A stretch of 17,394 nt of DNA from Palsa-1188 sp050010575 (GCA_050010575.1 JBEKKU010000035.1:1-17394), one strand, 5' to 3'. Counted from the stretch's first letter, positions 5,398 through 13,617 are shown. Translations and numbers: made by a program. Notes: a model not told the origin generated them from the letters alone.

Positions 5398-5614
5398 TCA
5401 AGTCTCCAGCTCCAGCGGTTTGACCTGTAAGGCATTAAGAACATCGAACATGTAAGAACTGATGTTGCCGATCTGCTGCACCAGATGGCCATTAACCTTG
5501 GCCAGGTTTTTCTCGAGCGTTTTCTTCTGCCGCTGGCCGAGTTCTTCACTGTGTTTTCATAGTAACGATCTCAATGTCCACTCCCGGAACACCCTGGAAG
5601 GGATTGACCGGACT
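5398..5614 (-). pseudogene. Frameshifted gene remnant, unrecognised
   Basis: On the reverse strand a coding-looking stretch begins near 5614 with SPVNPFQGVPGVDIEIVTMK and meets TGA after two more codons. In the next frame it carries on as EELGQRQKKTLEKNLAKVNG, followed by a helical tail ending LNALQVKPLELET at the TGA at 5398-5400. Both pieces have bacterial-like amino-acid content and join at one frameshift near 5550-5560, so this looks like the C-terminal end of a decayed gene. There is no proper start for the second piece. I do not recognise the family; the C-terminal part is charged and probably helical. Confidence 0.45.
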
Positions 5615-5672
5615 TCACTGAAACAGGACGGAGTATGTTCTTCTCCTATAGGTCATAAGGCGCGCCATCCTT

Positions 5673-5705
5673 TAAAAATACCATTTTATGTTTACCATAA
5701 AATGG
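5673..5705 (-). terminator. Hairpin, terminator-like on the reverse strand
   Basis: CCATTTTATG (5681-5690) and CATAAAATGG (5696-5705) are a perfect 10-bp inverted repeat with a 5-nt loop. On the reverse strand it is followed by TATTTTTA, so it could end transcription coming from the 5731-5958 region. The stem is AT-rich and could alternatively be an operator. Confidence 0.5.
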
Positions 5706-5730
5706 AGAGTGATGCAATACCTATACTGGT

Positions 5731-5958
5731 TCAGGAATTGGCGGGTGGATGGGAATAGGCGGTTTTAGTGTGCCCTAAGTCGTCCGTGATTAGTTTCACG
5801 CGCGCGGTCGCTGCCACCAGAATAAAACCCAACCTACCGCCCACCGATCTTACGCATAATATTATCGCACAGCTTATGTAAGTGGACAAGCGCTCTGCCT
5901 CATTTTCATCGTTCTGTGTGCCACCCGCCGGCATGGATGCTTCATGCGAAATGCTCAC
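5731..5958 (-). CDS. Doubtful small gene or remnant
   Basis: A 75-codon reverse-strand frame from GTG 5958 (M-S-I-S-H-E-A-S-M) to TGA 5731. In its favour, an AAAGGAG sequence lies at its 5' end, the phased repeats lie upstream and a T-rich hairpin lies 26 nt after the stop. Against it, the GTG overlaps the AAAGGAG, and the coding pattern seems to shift frame near codon 25. There NDENEAER could continue in another frame as LVHLHKLCDNIMRKIGGR, which looks more natural than the residues in the original frame. It may therefore be a broken small gene. I recognise no family. Confidence 0.25.
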   Translation of the reverse strand: MSISHEASMPAGGTQNDENEAERLSTYISCAIILCVRSVGGRLGFILVAATARVKLITDDLGHTKTAYSHPPANS

Positions 5959-5969
5959 TCCTTTATCAT

Positions 5970-6010
5970 TGTTGAAATATGTCGAAAAAAGTCACAAATA
6001 GTCGACAACG
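5970..6010. promoter_or_regulatory. Four 10-bp-phased repeats resembling Spo0A boxes
   Basis: Units starting GTTGA (5971), GTCGA (5981), GTCAC (5991) and GTCGA (6001) recur exactly every 10 bp. Positions 5980-5986 read TGTCGAA, the perfect Spo0A box of Bacillus and Clostridium, and 5970-5976 read TGTTGAA, one base off. Spo0A is known to bind such sites head to tail with about 10-bp spacing. The array lies between the doubtful small reverse-strand ORF and the large kinase gene. Confidence 0.5.
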
Positions 6011-6120
6011 CTTATATACGATGATACCGACCCATGGCGGCTGCTTTAGGATGCCTCACCTTGCTATTACTTCGTTATACGTGATAATAATCCGTCTAAA
6101 TATATAAAGATAGAAGGAAT

Positions 6121-6166
6121 TCTGGGGAAAGATGGAGAACCAACAAATGTGGTCGCTGGCCCCAGA
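6121..6166 (+). promoter_or_regulatory. Possible structured leader of the large kinase gene
   Basis: TCTGGGG (6121-6127) can pair with CCCCAGA (6160-6166), and inside it ACCA (6139-6142) can pair with TGGT (6150-6153), giving a two-tier stem. It lies about 130 nt upstream of the start codon. It matches no riboswitch class that I can recognise. Confidence 0.3.
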
Positions 6167-6252
6167 GAAAAACAACCGTTTTAACCCTCTATGCTGGGCT
6201 GAAACGTTCTATTCAAGTGCATCCGTTTTGATGCCCGTGTGCTCGATTTCGC

Positions 6253-6272
6253 AGGGGTCAAAGACGACCCCT
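6253..6272 (+). promoter_or_regulatory. Hairpin just upstream of the kinase ribosome site
   Basis: AGGGGTC (6253-6259) and GACCCCT (6266-6272) form a perfect 7-bp stem with loop AAAGAC. It ends 8 nt before the GGGAG Shine-Dalgarno at 6281-6285. There is no T-tract, so translation control or mRNA protection is more likely than termination. Confidence 0.4.
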
Positions 6273-6294
6273 TACATCATGGGAGAATAACTGT

Positions 6295-9200
6295 ATGAAA
6301 CAGCCTATCAAGGTTTTGATCGTCGAGGATTCAGAAAACGATGCGGCCCTGTTGATCAGAACCTTGCAGCGCGGCGGCTATGAGCCGGTCTATGAAATAG
6401 TAGAAACACCCGAAGCAATGGCTGATGCCCTCGACCGGCAGTTATGGGATCTCGTAATCTCGGATTACTTGATGCCTTGCTTTAGCGGCCTGGATGCTCT
6501 GAAGCTGTTGCAAGAAAAAGACCCCGACCTTTCCTTCATCCTCATGACCGATCAGGTCGGCGAGGAGACTGCGGTGGAGGTCATGCGAGCCGGCGCTCAC
6601 GACTACATCCTGAAGAGCAACCGTGCCAGGCTCATTCCCGCTGTGGAGAGGGAACTGCGCGATACCAGAGTCAGACGTGCGAACAGGCAGAACGAGCAAG
6701 CGCTGCGTGAAAGCCAGGAACGTTATCACCTGATCGTGGAAACTGCCAATGAGGGGGTCTGGCAGTATGACGAGGAGCGCAGGATAACCTTTGTCAATCA
6801 GAAGATGGCCGAGATGCTCGGCTATTCCATCGAGGAGATGATGGGCCAGTCGCTGCTGTCATTTGTGCATGAAGAATGGCGCAAGGCTCTCGAAGCCAAT
6901 ATTATACTGCGGTCTCGTCGAGAACGTAGGGGGCAAATTGAATATAGGTACCTGCGGAAAGACGGAACGGACCTGTGGGCGATCGTCAATGCTTTTCCTA
7001 TCTTTCGTGATGATGGCAGCTATGCGGGTGCTATCGGCCTGCATATCGACATCACCGAGCGTAAACAGGCAGAAAAAGAGCTTCGGGAGAGCGAGGAAAG
7101 GTTCCGCCTGCTGTTCGATGGCTCGCAGGACGCCATCATGACCATAGCGCCGCCTTCGTGGAAGTTCAACTCGGCCAACCCGGCGACATTGAAGATGTTC
7201 AGGGCCAAGGATGCGGCGGAGATCGCCATACTGGGGCCGTGGGGTGCATCTCCCGAACGGCAGCCCGACGGCCGGTTCTCGGCCGACAAGGCCAATGAGA
7301 TGATCGAGATAGCCCTGCGCGAGGGTTCCCACTTCTTCGAGTGGACGCACCGGCGGCTGGATGGCGCGGTTTTCCCCGCCAACGTGCTGCTTACCAGGGT
7401 CGAGATAGCCGGTCAGGTATTGATCCAGGCTACAGTGCGCGACATCACCGCCCAGAAGCAGGCCGAGGATGCGTTGCGGGAGAGCGAGGAGAAGTACCGC
7501 CACCTGATCGAGAACAGCCACGACATCATCTATACGCTCAACCCGGATGGGGTATACACCTTCGTTTCCCCTGCCTGGACAACGCTACTCGGGCACCCGG
7601 TAGACCAGGTAGTTGGACAACCATTCCAGTCATTCATCCATGCGGATGATGTGGTGGTGTGCCTGGACTATCTGCGGACGGTCATCGGGACGGGACGGCG
7701 ACAGGCGAATATCGAGTGCCGCGTGCGGCACGCCGACGGGTCCTGGCGCTGGAACACCACAAATGGCGGTCCTTTAAGGGATAGGGCCGGCACGATCGTC
7801 GGTTTTGAGGGCATTGCCAGAGATATCACCGAGCGCAAAAGGGCCGAAGAAGCACTGCGTGCATCAGAGGAAAAGTACCGGGTGATCTTTAGTGCTACCG
7901 GAATACCTGCCACGATCACCGAGGAAGACAACACCATATCCCTTGTAAACAGTGAATTTGAAATTATGAGCGGCTTTTCCAAAGCGGAGATCGAGGGCAG
8001 AAAGAGCTGGCAGGAATTCTATACCGAGGACGCTCTTGCTTCCATGGCCAGATACCACAAACTGAGAAGGGTTGATCCGGATGCCGCTCCCAAACAGTAC
8101 GAAGCAGAGTTCATCACGAGGAGCGGTGATGTCAAGCAGGTCATTGTCACCGTTTCCATGATCCCCGGAACTAAACTTAGCAGCGCCTTTTTCCTGGACA
8201 TCAGCGCGATCAGGCAGGCAGAGAAAGCCGTCAAACAGAGCGAGGAAAAATTCCGCACCCTATTCGAGGAGGCCCCGATAGGGATAGACATCTCCCGGGC
8301 CGGCAAAATTCTGATGGCAAACCAGGCCTATCTTGACATGTTCGGATATGCAAGCTTCGCCGAGCTTGAGGGGAAACCGCTTCTCGATCAAGTAGCGCCA
8401 CAGTGCCGCAGTCAGATTAAGGAGATAGTAGCAAATAGGGAGCAGGGAAAAGAGTCGCCGAGCACATTAGAAACAGTCGGGCTGAGAAAAGACGGTTCCC
8501 GATTTCCCTTTGACATATTTGCCGCCTGCATAAAACTGCAGGATGGGCCGGCGACAATCGGGTACTTTTCAGATATCACCGAGCGCAAGCTGGGGGAAGA
8601 GGCGTTAAAACAATCTGAAGAGAAATACCGCTCGCTGGTCGAAAACCTGAACGATGTAATATATGCCATAGACGCCAATGGCTATTGCACATTCATCAGC
8701 TCTGCAATAGAGCGTATGACTGGCTACAGTGCCGAGGAATACATCGGCAAGCTCTTTGTATCTTATTTTCATCCGGAGGACAAGCCGGGCTCGCTGGAGC
8801 AGTTTAGGCTAACCATAGGCGGCCAAGTAGAACCAGCGGAATTGCGGACATTAAAAAAGGATGGCACCTATGTTTATATCCGTTCCTTGCTCCGGGTGGT
8901 TGATGAGAACGGCCAGTTGAGCCTGGTAGGAGTCCTGTACGATGTCACAGAGCTCAAGCAGGTCGAAGATAAACTGCGCCAGAGGGCTGCAGAACTCCAG
9001 GCAGTCTTTCAGGCCCTCCCGGATCTCTTCTTAAGGCTCGGCGCAGACAGCACAATACTGGAGTTGCTGCCAGGAAGTCCTGATGACTTGTATATGACAC
9101 CAGAGGAGCTTTTTGGCAAGCGAATACAGGATATTTTTGAGCCTTTGTCCCAGCAATTCCAACAGGCAATCGATCAAGTCCTACAAACGCGGTCCCTGGT

Positions 9201-10059
9201 TATAATGGAGTATCCCTTGACCCTGAAGGGAGAGCTGAAATTCTTTGAAGCCCGGTGTTTCCCGCTGCTCGAGGATCAGGTCATCATGGTGGTCCGCAAC
9301 ATCACCGAACGCAAGCGTACCGAGGATGATCTGGAAAAACACCGAGAACACCTCGAAGAACTGGTCGCAGAGAGGACCATGGGCCTACTCGCTGTCAATC
9401 AGGAACTGGAAGCTTTCACCCGTTCGGTCTCGCACGACCTGCGCGCCCCCCTTAGAAGAATTCAAGGCTTCAGCAAGATCCTGCTGGACGATTATGCAGG
9501 CCGCCTGGACAAGCAGGGCAGCGAGTACCTGGAACGGCTAAAGGCATCAAGCCAGCACATGTCCCAACTGATCGAGGATCTGCTCAACCTCTCACGCGTC
9601 ACCAGCGCAGCGTTAGACCGTGAGCAAACCGATCTCAGCGCCATGGTACAGACGATCGCAGCTGACCTCATTAATCAACAGCCTGATCGCCAGGCACACT
9701 TTGACATCCAGGAAGGAATCACAGTCTTTGGCGACCCGAATCTTCTTTCCATAATGCTGCAAAACCTCCTGGACAACGCCTGGAAGTTCACCGGCAAAAA
9801 GGCGGCCGCAGAGATCTCCTTCGGCATCACCATCTATGAGGGCAGGCAGGCATACTACGTGCGAGACAATGGCGCCGGCTTTGACATAGCCAAGGGCGGT
9901 AAGCTCTTCGAGCCCTTCAAGCGCCTGCACTCCGCCAAAGAATTCACCGGCACCGGCATCGGCCTGGCCTCGGTGAAGCGTATCATCCGGCGCCACGGCG
10001 GGCAGATCTGGGCTGAGGGCGAGGTTGGTAAAGGGGCAGCCTTTTATTTCACGCTTTAA
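6295..10059 (+). CDS. Sensor histidine kinase with N-terminal receiver and seven PAS domains
   Basis: A 1254-residue soluble protein with no membrane segment. Order: receiver (about 5-122; acidic pocket E11/D12, phospho-acceptor D57 in SDYLMP, T85, K107); seven PAS/PAC repeats (about 138-260, 262-385, 390-512, 515-638, 642-762, 765-885, 893-1003), most ending in a D-I-T-E-R-K-like linker; a short coiled coil; HisKA with H1047 in SHDLRAPLR; and a HATPase with N box (LLDNAWKFT), G1 (DNGAGFD) and G2 (GTGIGLA). All catalytic motifs are intact. The H box is of the type found in phytochrome-like cytosolic kinases. ATG 6295 follows GGGAG at 6281-6285. The PAS ligands cannot be read from sequence. 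No response regulator follows directly, since an IS3 fossil separates it from the next kinase. It may be an orphan, or it may feed the downstream regulators. Its receiver is a close relative of the next kinase's. Confidence 0.9.
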   Translation: MKQPIKVLIVEDSENDAALLIRTLQRGGYEPVYEIVETPEAMADALDRQLWDLVISDYLMPCFSGLDALKLLQEKDPDLSFILMTDQVGEETAVEVMRAGAHDYILKSNRARLIPAVERELRDTRVRRANRQNEQALRESQERYHLIVETANEGVWQYDEERRITFVNQKMAEMLGYSIEEMMGQSLLSFVHEEWRKALEANIILRSRRERRGQIEYRYLRKDGTDLWAIVNAFPIFRDDGSYAGAIGLHIDITERKQAEKELRESEERFRLLFDGSQDAIMTIAPPSWKFNSANPATLKMFRAKDAAEIAILGPWGASPERQPDGRFSADKANEMIEIALREGSHFFEWTHRRLDGAVFPANVLLTRVEIAGQVLIQATVRDITAQKQAEDALRESEEKYRHLIENSHDIIYTLNPDGVYTFVSPAWTTLLGHPVDQVVGQPFQSFIHADDVVVCLDYLRTVIGTGRRQANIECRVRHADGSWRWNTTNGGPLRDRAGTIVGFEGIARDITERKRAEEALRASEEKYRVIFSATGIPATITEEDNTISLVNSEFEIMSGFSKAEIEGRKSWQEFYTEDALASMARYHKLRRVDPDAAPKQYEAEFITRSGDVKQVIVTVSMIPGTKLSSAFFLDISAIRQAEKAVKQSEEKFRTLFEEAPIGIDISRAGKILMANQAYLDMFGYASFAELEGKPLLDQVAPQCRSQIKEIVANREQGKESPSTLETVGLRKDGSRFPFDIFAACIKLQDGPATIGYFSDITERKLGEEALKQSEEKYRSLVENLNDVIYAIDANGYCTFISSAIERMTGYSAEEYIGKLFVSYFHPEDKPGSLEQFRLTIGGQVEPAELRTLKKDGTYVYIRSLLRVVDENGQLSLVGVLYDVTELKQVEDKLRQRAAELQAVFQALPDLFLRLGADSTILELLPGSPDDLYMTPEELFGKRIQDIFEPLSQQFQQAIDQVLQTRSLVIMEYPLTLKGELKFFEARCFPLLEDQVIMVVRNITERKRTEDDLEKHREHLEELVAERTMGLLAVNQELEAFTRSVSHDLRAPLRRIQGFSKILLDDYAGRLDKQGSEYLERLKASSQHMSQLIEDLLNLSRVTSAALDREQTDLSAMVQTIAADLINQQPDRQAHFDIQEGITVFGDPNLLSIMLQNLLDNAWKFTGKKAAAEISFGITIYEGRQAYYVRDNGAGFDIAKGGKLFEPFKRLHSAKEFTGTGIGLASVKRIIRRHGGQIWAEGEVGKGAAFYFTL

Positions 10060-10068
10060 TACGGCTAG

Positions 10069-10220
10069 TTAAGCACTGTTTCTCTGGTTCTCATAGTTCT
10101 CCGGAGTTTCATATCCAATTGCTGAATGTAGCCGAAAACGGTTATAGGAACCCTCGATATACTCATAGATCTCTTGTTGGCCGGGCGTTTTATAACAACC
10201 GTACTGCATTAAGGCAGACG
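10069..10220 (-). pseudogene. IS3-family transposase orfB, C-terminal fragment
   Basis: The reverse strand from about 10220 to TAA 10069-10071 reads a frame containing QQEIYEYIEGSYNRFRLHSA followed by IGYETPENYE. This is the signature C-terminus of IS3-group OrfB (xxxIFEYIExxYNRxRxHSALGYxSPxxxE). The DDE catalytic core lies upstream of this and is missing. It fills most of the 267-base gap between the two kinase genes and runs antisense to them. It cannot be the partner of the orfA stub at 4505-4609, because in an intact element orfB lies downstream of orfA on the same strand, whereas here it is some 5.5 kb upstream. Two separate IS3 insertions, or a rearrangement, must have occurred. Confidence 0.82.
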
Positions 10221-10326
10221 GAGACAATTGCCGATGATAATAAAGGAAGGATAAAAAGTAACAATGATGAAATGTACGTTCTAATTAAGGAACATATCTG
10301 TTTGCATCTGGTATGGGGGCAAAAGA

Positions 10327-12174
10327 ATGGGCAAATCTATTCAGGTTTTGATTGTAGAGGATTCAGCAGACGATGCGGCCATGTTGATTTGCTCATTACA
10401 GAGCGGGGGCTATGACCCGTCCTATGAAATAGTGGAAACCACTGAGGCAATGTCTGATGCTCTCGACCGGCAGGAATGGGATCTGGTGCTCTCGGATTAC
10501 TCGATGCCGCTTTTTTGTGGTCTGGATGCCCTCAGACTGGCGAAAGAAAAAGACCCCGACCTTTCCTTCATCCTCATGTCCGGTCAAGTTGGCGAGGATG
10601 TGGCAGTGGAAGCCATGAAAGCTGGCGCTCACGACTACATACTGAAGGGCAGTCAGGCCAGGCTCATTCCGGCTATAGAGAGGGAACTGCGCGATACCCA
10701 GGCCAGGCGAAAGAACAGGCAGCACGAGCAAGCACTGCGCGAGTTAAGGGACAAGTATATCATGCTGGCTACCTACAGTCGCGACATCATCCTGTATGTT
10801 CGCCATAGCGATGCCCGGATTATCGAGGCGAATGAGGCTGCAGCAAAAGAGTACGGCTATTCGCGTGAAGAGTTACTGGGGATGACTCTCCATGATTTGC
10901 ATACAGAAGACGAGCGCCAGCTTATAGACGAGAAGATAACACAGGCAGACGAGAGAGACGTTCCTTTTGAAACGTACCACCTCAGAAAGGAAGGGAGCGC
11001 CTTTCCGGTAGAGGTGAGTTCCCAGAGCATGACTATCAAAGGCGAACGTATTTTGCTAAACATCATTAGGAATATCACCCTGCGCAGGCAGCAGGAGGAA
11101 AAACTCCTGATTGCCAATGAAGTGTTTGAAACTACTCTGACGGGGATCATTGTTATTAGCCGTGATGGCGTTGTCCAGAGAATAAATCCTGCATTTACGG
11201 CAATTACAGGATACGGCGAGGATGATGTGATCGGACAGAAAGCAGGTATTCTGGGATATGATATAGCATTAATAAGCGCCGATTCCAATCGCGGAGAAAC
11301 CTGGAACAAACGCAAGGACGGCACGTCGTACCTGGAAGGGTTCGTCCTCAACGCCATCAGAGATGAAGAGGGCAATGTTTTACAGTATGTAAAGAATTTT
11401 CGCGATATTACCGAAGAGGAAGAGACCAAGCGTGAAAGGCAGCTTCTTCGGGAGCAACAGGAAAGGATGCAAAGGCTATCATCCCTTAGCACGTTATCTG
11501 CCGGAATCGTGCATGAAATTGCCCAGCCGTTGAATGCAATCAAGTTATCGGCTGACGGCATGCTTTATCTGTATAACCGGGGCCTATTTAAACTGGAAGA
11601 GTCGATTGATGCCCTGAAGGATATTGCCGGTCAGGCAGAACGGATCAACATATTGATCAGCCAAATGCGCTCTTTTGCGAATGCTGATCGTCAAAATGAG
11701 ACAACACCATGCAATCTTAATGACGCTGTGAGGAGCATAATAAATATTCTTGGGCAGCGGTTGTCAAATCATGGAATAGCAACCAGGATCGAAGTTGACG
11801 AAAATCTGCCGGAAGTTGTGGGCACGGCAAGCGGGCATGAAGAGCTGGTGCTGAATCTTTTGACAAACGCGATGTCTGCATTGGACTCGGTTGACAAGCG
11901 TGAAAAAGAAATAGTGATTAGAACGTTTTCGCAAAAAGACAAAGCGGTCATAGAAATTGCAGATAATGCTACGGGAATTTGTGACGATATAAAAGACAGG
12001 ATCTTTGAACCGCTGTTTACCACCAAGAAAATCGGAGAGGGAATGGGGCTTGGCCTGTCTATAGCACAATCGATCGTTGAGAGATTTAAAGGAAACATCG
12101 ATGCTCAAAACAACGTCAATGGCGGGGCAACCTTCACAGTCCAACTTCCCGCCATTAAAAATAGCGAAAAATAG
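10327..12174 (+). CDS. NtrB-like sensor histidine kinase with N-terminal receiver and two PAS domains
   Basis: 615 residues, cytosolic. Order: receiver (5-122; E11/D12, D57 in SDYSMP, S85, K107); PAS 1 (about 143-258); PAS 2 (about 262-375); HisKA with H396 in VHEIAQPLNAIK; HATPase (about 490-611) with N box (LNLLTNAMSAL), G1 (DNATGI, where the usual second glycine is alanine), F box (FEPLFTTK) and G2 (GMGLGLS). The HEIxQPL phospho-acceptor region and FTTK/GMGLGLS lid are typical of kinases paired with NtrC-type activators. One such activator starts 12 nt after the stop codon, so the pair is almost certainly one operon. ATG 10327 follows GGGGG at about 10315. Its receiver resembles that of the 1254-residue kinase along its whole length, including third-codon positions, pointing to a duplication. 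Confidence 0.92.
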   Translation: MGKSIQVLIVEDSADDAAMLICSLQSGGYDPSYEIVETTEAMSDALDRQEWDLVLSDYSMPLFCGLDALRLAKEKDPDLSFILMSGQVGEDVAVEAMKAGAHDYILKGSQARLIPAIERELRDTQARRKNRQHEQALRELRDKYIMLATYSRDIILYVRHSDARIIEANEAAAKEYGYSREELLGMTLHDLHTEDERQLIDEKITQADERDVPFETYHLRKEGSAFPVEVSSQSMTIKGERILLNIIRNITLRRQQEEKLLIANEVFETTLTGIIVISRDGVVQRINPAFTAITGYGEDDVIGQKAGILGYDIALISADSNRGETWNKRKDGTSYLEGFVLNAIRDEEGNVLQYVKNFRDITEEEETKRERQLLREQQERMQRLSSLSTLSAGIVHEIAQPLNAIKLSADGMLYLYNRGLFKLEESIDALKDIAGQAERINILISQMRSFANADRQNETTPCNLNDAVRSIINILGQRLSNHGIATRIEVDENLPEVVGTASGHEELVLNLLTNAMSALDSVDKREKEIVIRTFSQKDKAVIEIADNATGICDDIKDRIFEPLFTTKKIGEGMGLGLSIAQSIVERFKGNIDAQNNVNGGATFTVQLPAIKNSEK

Positions 12175-12186
12175 GTGGTATTCAGA

Positions 12187-13617
12187 ATGTATATCCTGCT
12201 CGTGGATGACGACGAAAAAAGCAGAGGCATATTGGCCAAATTGTTGAATACCTTGGGACACCAGGTAACAGAGTGCCTAGACGGATACGCTGCTATAGAG
12301 GCTATTAAACTCCATGAGTTTCACCTGATTCTCACAGATATCAGGATGCCGCGCATGTCGGGCATGGAACTGCTGGAAAAAATTCGAGCCCTTCCAGCCA
12401 ATCCAGAGGTTGCAGTAATCCTTTTCACCGGATTCGGAGATATGCAAACAGCCATTGAGGCCCTGCGCTTAGGGGCTTTTGACTATCTGCTCAAACCGAT
12501 CAACTTCAAAGAACTGGTCGTGTTGATCGAACGTGTTGCGGAGCATCTAGCCCTTAAGAGAGAGAACCGGGTTTTGACTAGCGAGTTCGAAGCTGCGGTC
12601 AAGGCTGCTACGGCGGAAACCGTGCAAGAGCTTTCACACCTGAAAGCTCTATATGCTAAAAGTATAATGCAAAGCCCTGATATCTACTTTTCCGATCGCA
12701 TGGCTCCTCTGATTGAGCAAGTGAAGATACTTCATCACGACCGTTCTCTATCGGTCTTGATAGAAGGCGAAACGGGTACCGGCAAAGAAGTGATCGCCAG
12801 GTTAATCCATTTCGGAGAGGGATGCACTGCCGCCCCCTTTATCGATCTCAATTGTGCTGCCTTAGCGCCCAGTGTCTTTGAAAGCGAGCTTTTTGGTTAT
12901 GAGGCAGGAGCTTTTACTGGAAGTCTGCCCAAGGGTCAAAAAGGCAAGCTTGACCTGGCATTTGGTGGAACGCTCTTTTTGGACGAGATCACGGAGATAC
13001 CGCTTGAACTGCAAGCAAAGTTCCTGAGGATTCTGCAAGAAAAAGAGTTCTATCGGGTTGGCGGGCTGAAAAAGATCAAGACCGATGTTCGCATCATCTG
13101 CGCCACTAATACGGATATTGAAGACAAAATGGAACAGGGCACCTTCCGCCGCGACCTTTTTTTCCGCCTGAACGCTGCCCGCATTCATCTGCCCTCGCTC
13201 AGGCAGCGACAGGATGAGATAATTCCACTGGCCGAATCGTTCCTGGCAAGGTATGGGAAAGAGAAAGGCAAGTGTTTTGAGGGGATCAGCAAGGAAGCTG
13301 GCAAAGTTCTAATTTCCTATGATTGGCCAGGTAATATCAGAGAACTTAAGAACATAATCGAGTATGCCGTGGTAATGTACAACGATACTCAATTAAGAGC
13401 AGAACACCTTGATCAGCTGTTTAAGCACAAGGCCGGCCTAACCAAGAGTGATAGCGCATTGCTTCCGCCAGCCAACCTTTCCCTGGTGAAGCACACGAAC
13501 AAGATAATCTCGGAAGCCCTTAGAATGCACAACGGCAACAAGACAGATACTGCTAGATATCTTGGAATGCCGGTCCGTACTCTATATCGCCGGCTGCAGC
13601 GTTTAAGCGAAGAATAA
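12187..13617 (+). CDS. NtrC-family sigma-54-dependent response regulator
   Basis: 476 residues from ATG 12187, which has AGGTGG at 12173-12178 at ideal distance; GTG 12175 in the same frame overlaps that site and is rejected. Domains: receiver (1-118; D7/D8, phospho-acceptor D51 in LTDIRMP, T81, K103); linker helix; AAA+ ATPase (about 165-400) with Walker A GETGTGKE (194-201), sigma-54 contact loop GAFTGS (241-246) and Walker B GTLFLDEI (261-268), plus the FRRDLFFRLN arginine region; Fis-type helix-turn-helix at the C-terminus (NGNKTDTARYLGMPVRTLYR). The loop ends in serine where nearly all family members have GAFTGA. The family binds enhancer DNA, forms a hexamer when phosphorylated and opens sigma-54 promoters. 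It is the cognate regulator of the preceding kinase, and a likely target promoter lies directly downstream. Confidence 0.93.
   Translation: MYILLVDDDEKSRGILAKLLNTLGHQVTECLDGYAAIEAIKLHEFHLILTDIRMPRMSGMELLEKIRALPANPEVAVILFTGFGDMQTAIEALRLGAFDYLLKPINFKELVVLIERVAEHLALKRENRVLTSEFEAAVKAATAETVQELSHLKALYAKSIMQSPDIYFSDRMAPLIEQVKILHHDRSLSVLIEGETGTGKEVIARLIHFGEGCTAAPFIDLNCAALAPSVFESELFGYEAGAFTGSLPKGQKGKLDLAFGGTLFLDEITEIPLELQAKFLRILQEKEFYRVGGLKKIKTDVRIICATNTDIEDKMEQGTFRRDLFFRLNAARIHLPSLRQRQDEIIPLAESFLARYGKEKGKCFEGISKEAGKVLISYDWPGNIRELKNIIEYAVVMYNDTQLRAEHLDQLFKHKAGLTKSDSALLPPANLSLVKHTNKIISEALRMHNGNKTDTARYLGMPVRTLYRRLQRLSEE

Noticed and set aside
5462..5758. 98-codon forward frame downstream of the orphan promoter
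   Set aside because: It is antisense to the frameshifted remnant, has no Shine-Dalgarno and a poor amino-acid pattern, and is not a credible product of the promoter at 5301.
6859..7521. 220-codon reverse-strand frame inside the large kinase
   Set aside because: It lies fully inside the PAS-coding region on the other strand and shows no domain or ribosome site.
10119..10415. 98-codon forward frame between the two kinases
   Set aside because: It overlaps the receiver of the second kinase in another frame, has no ribosome site, and its first half is antisense to the IS3 orfB remnant.
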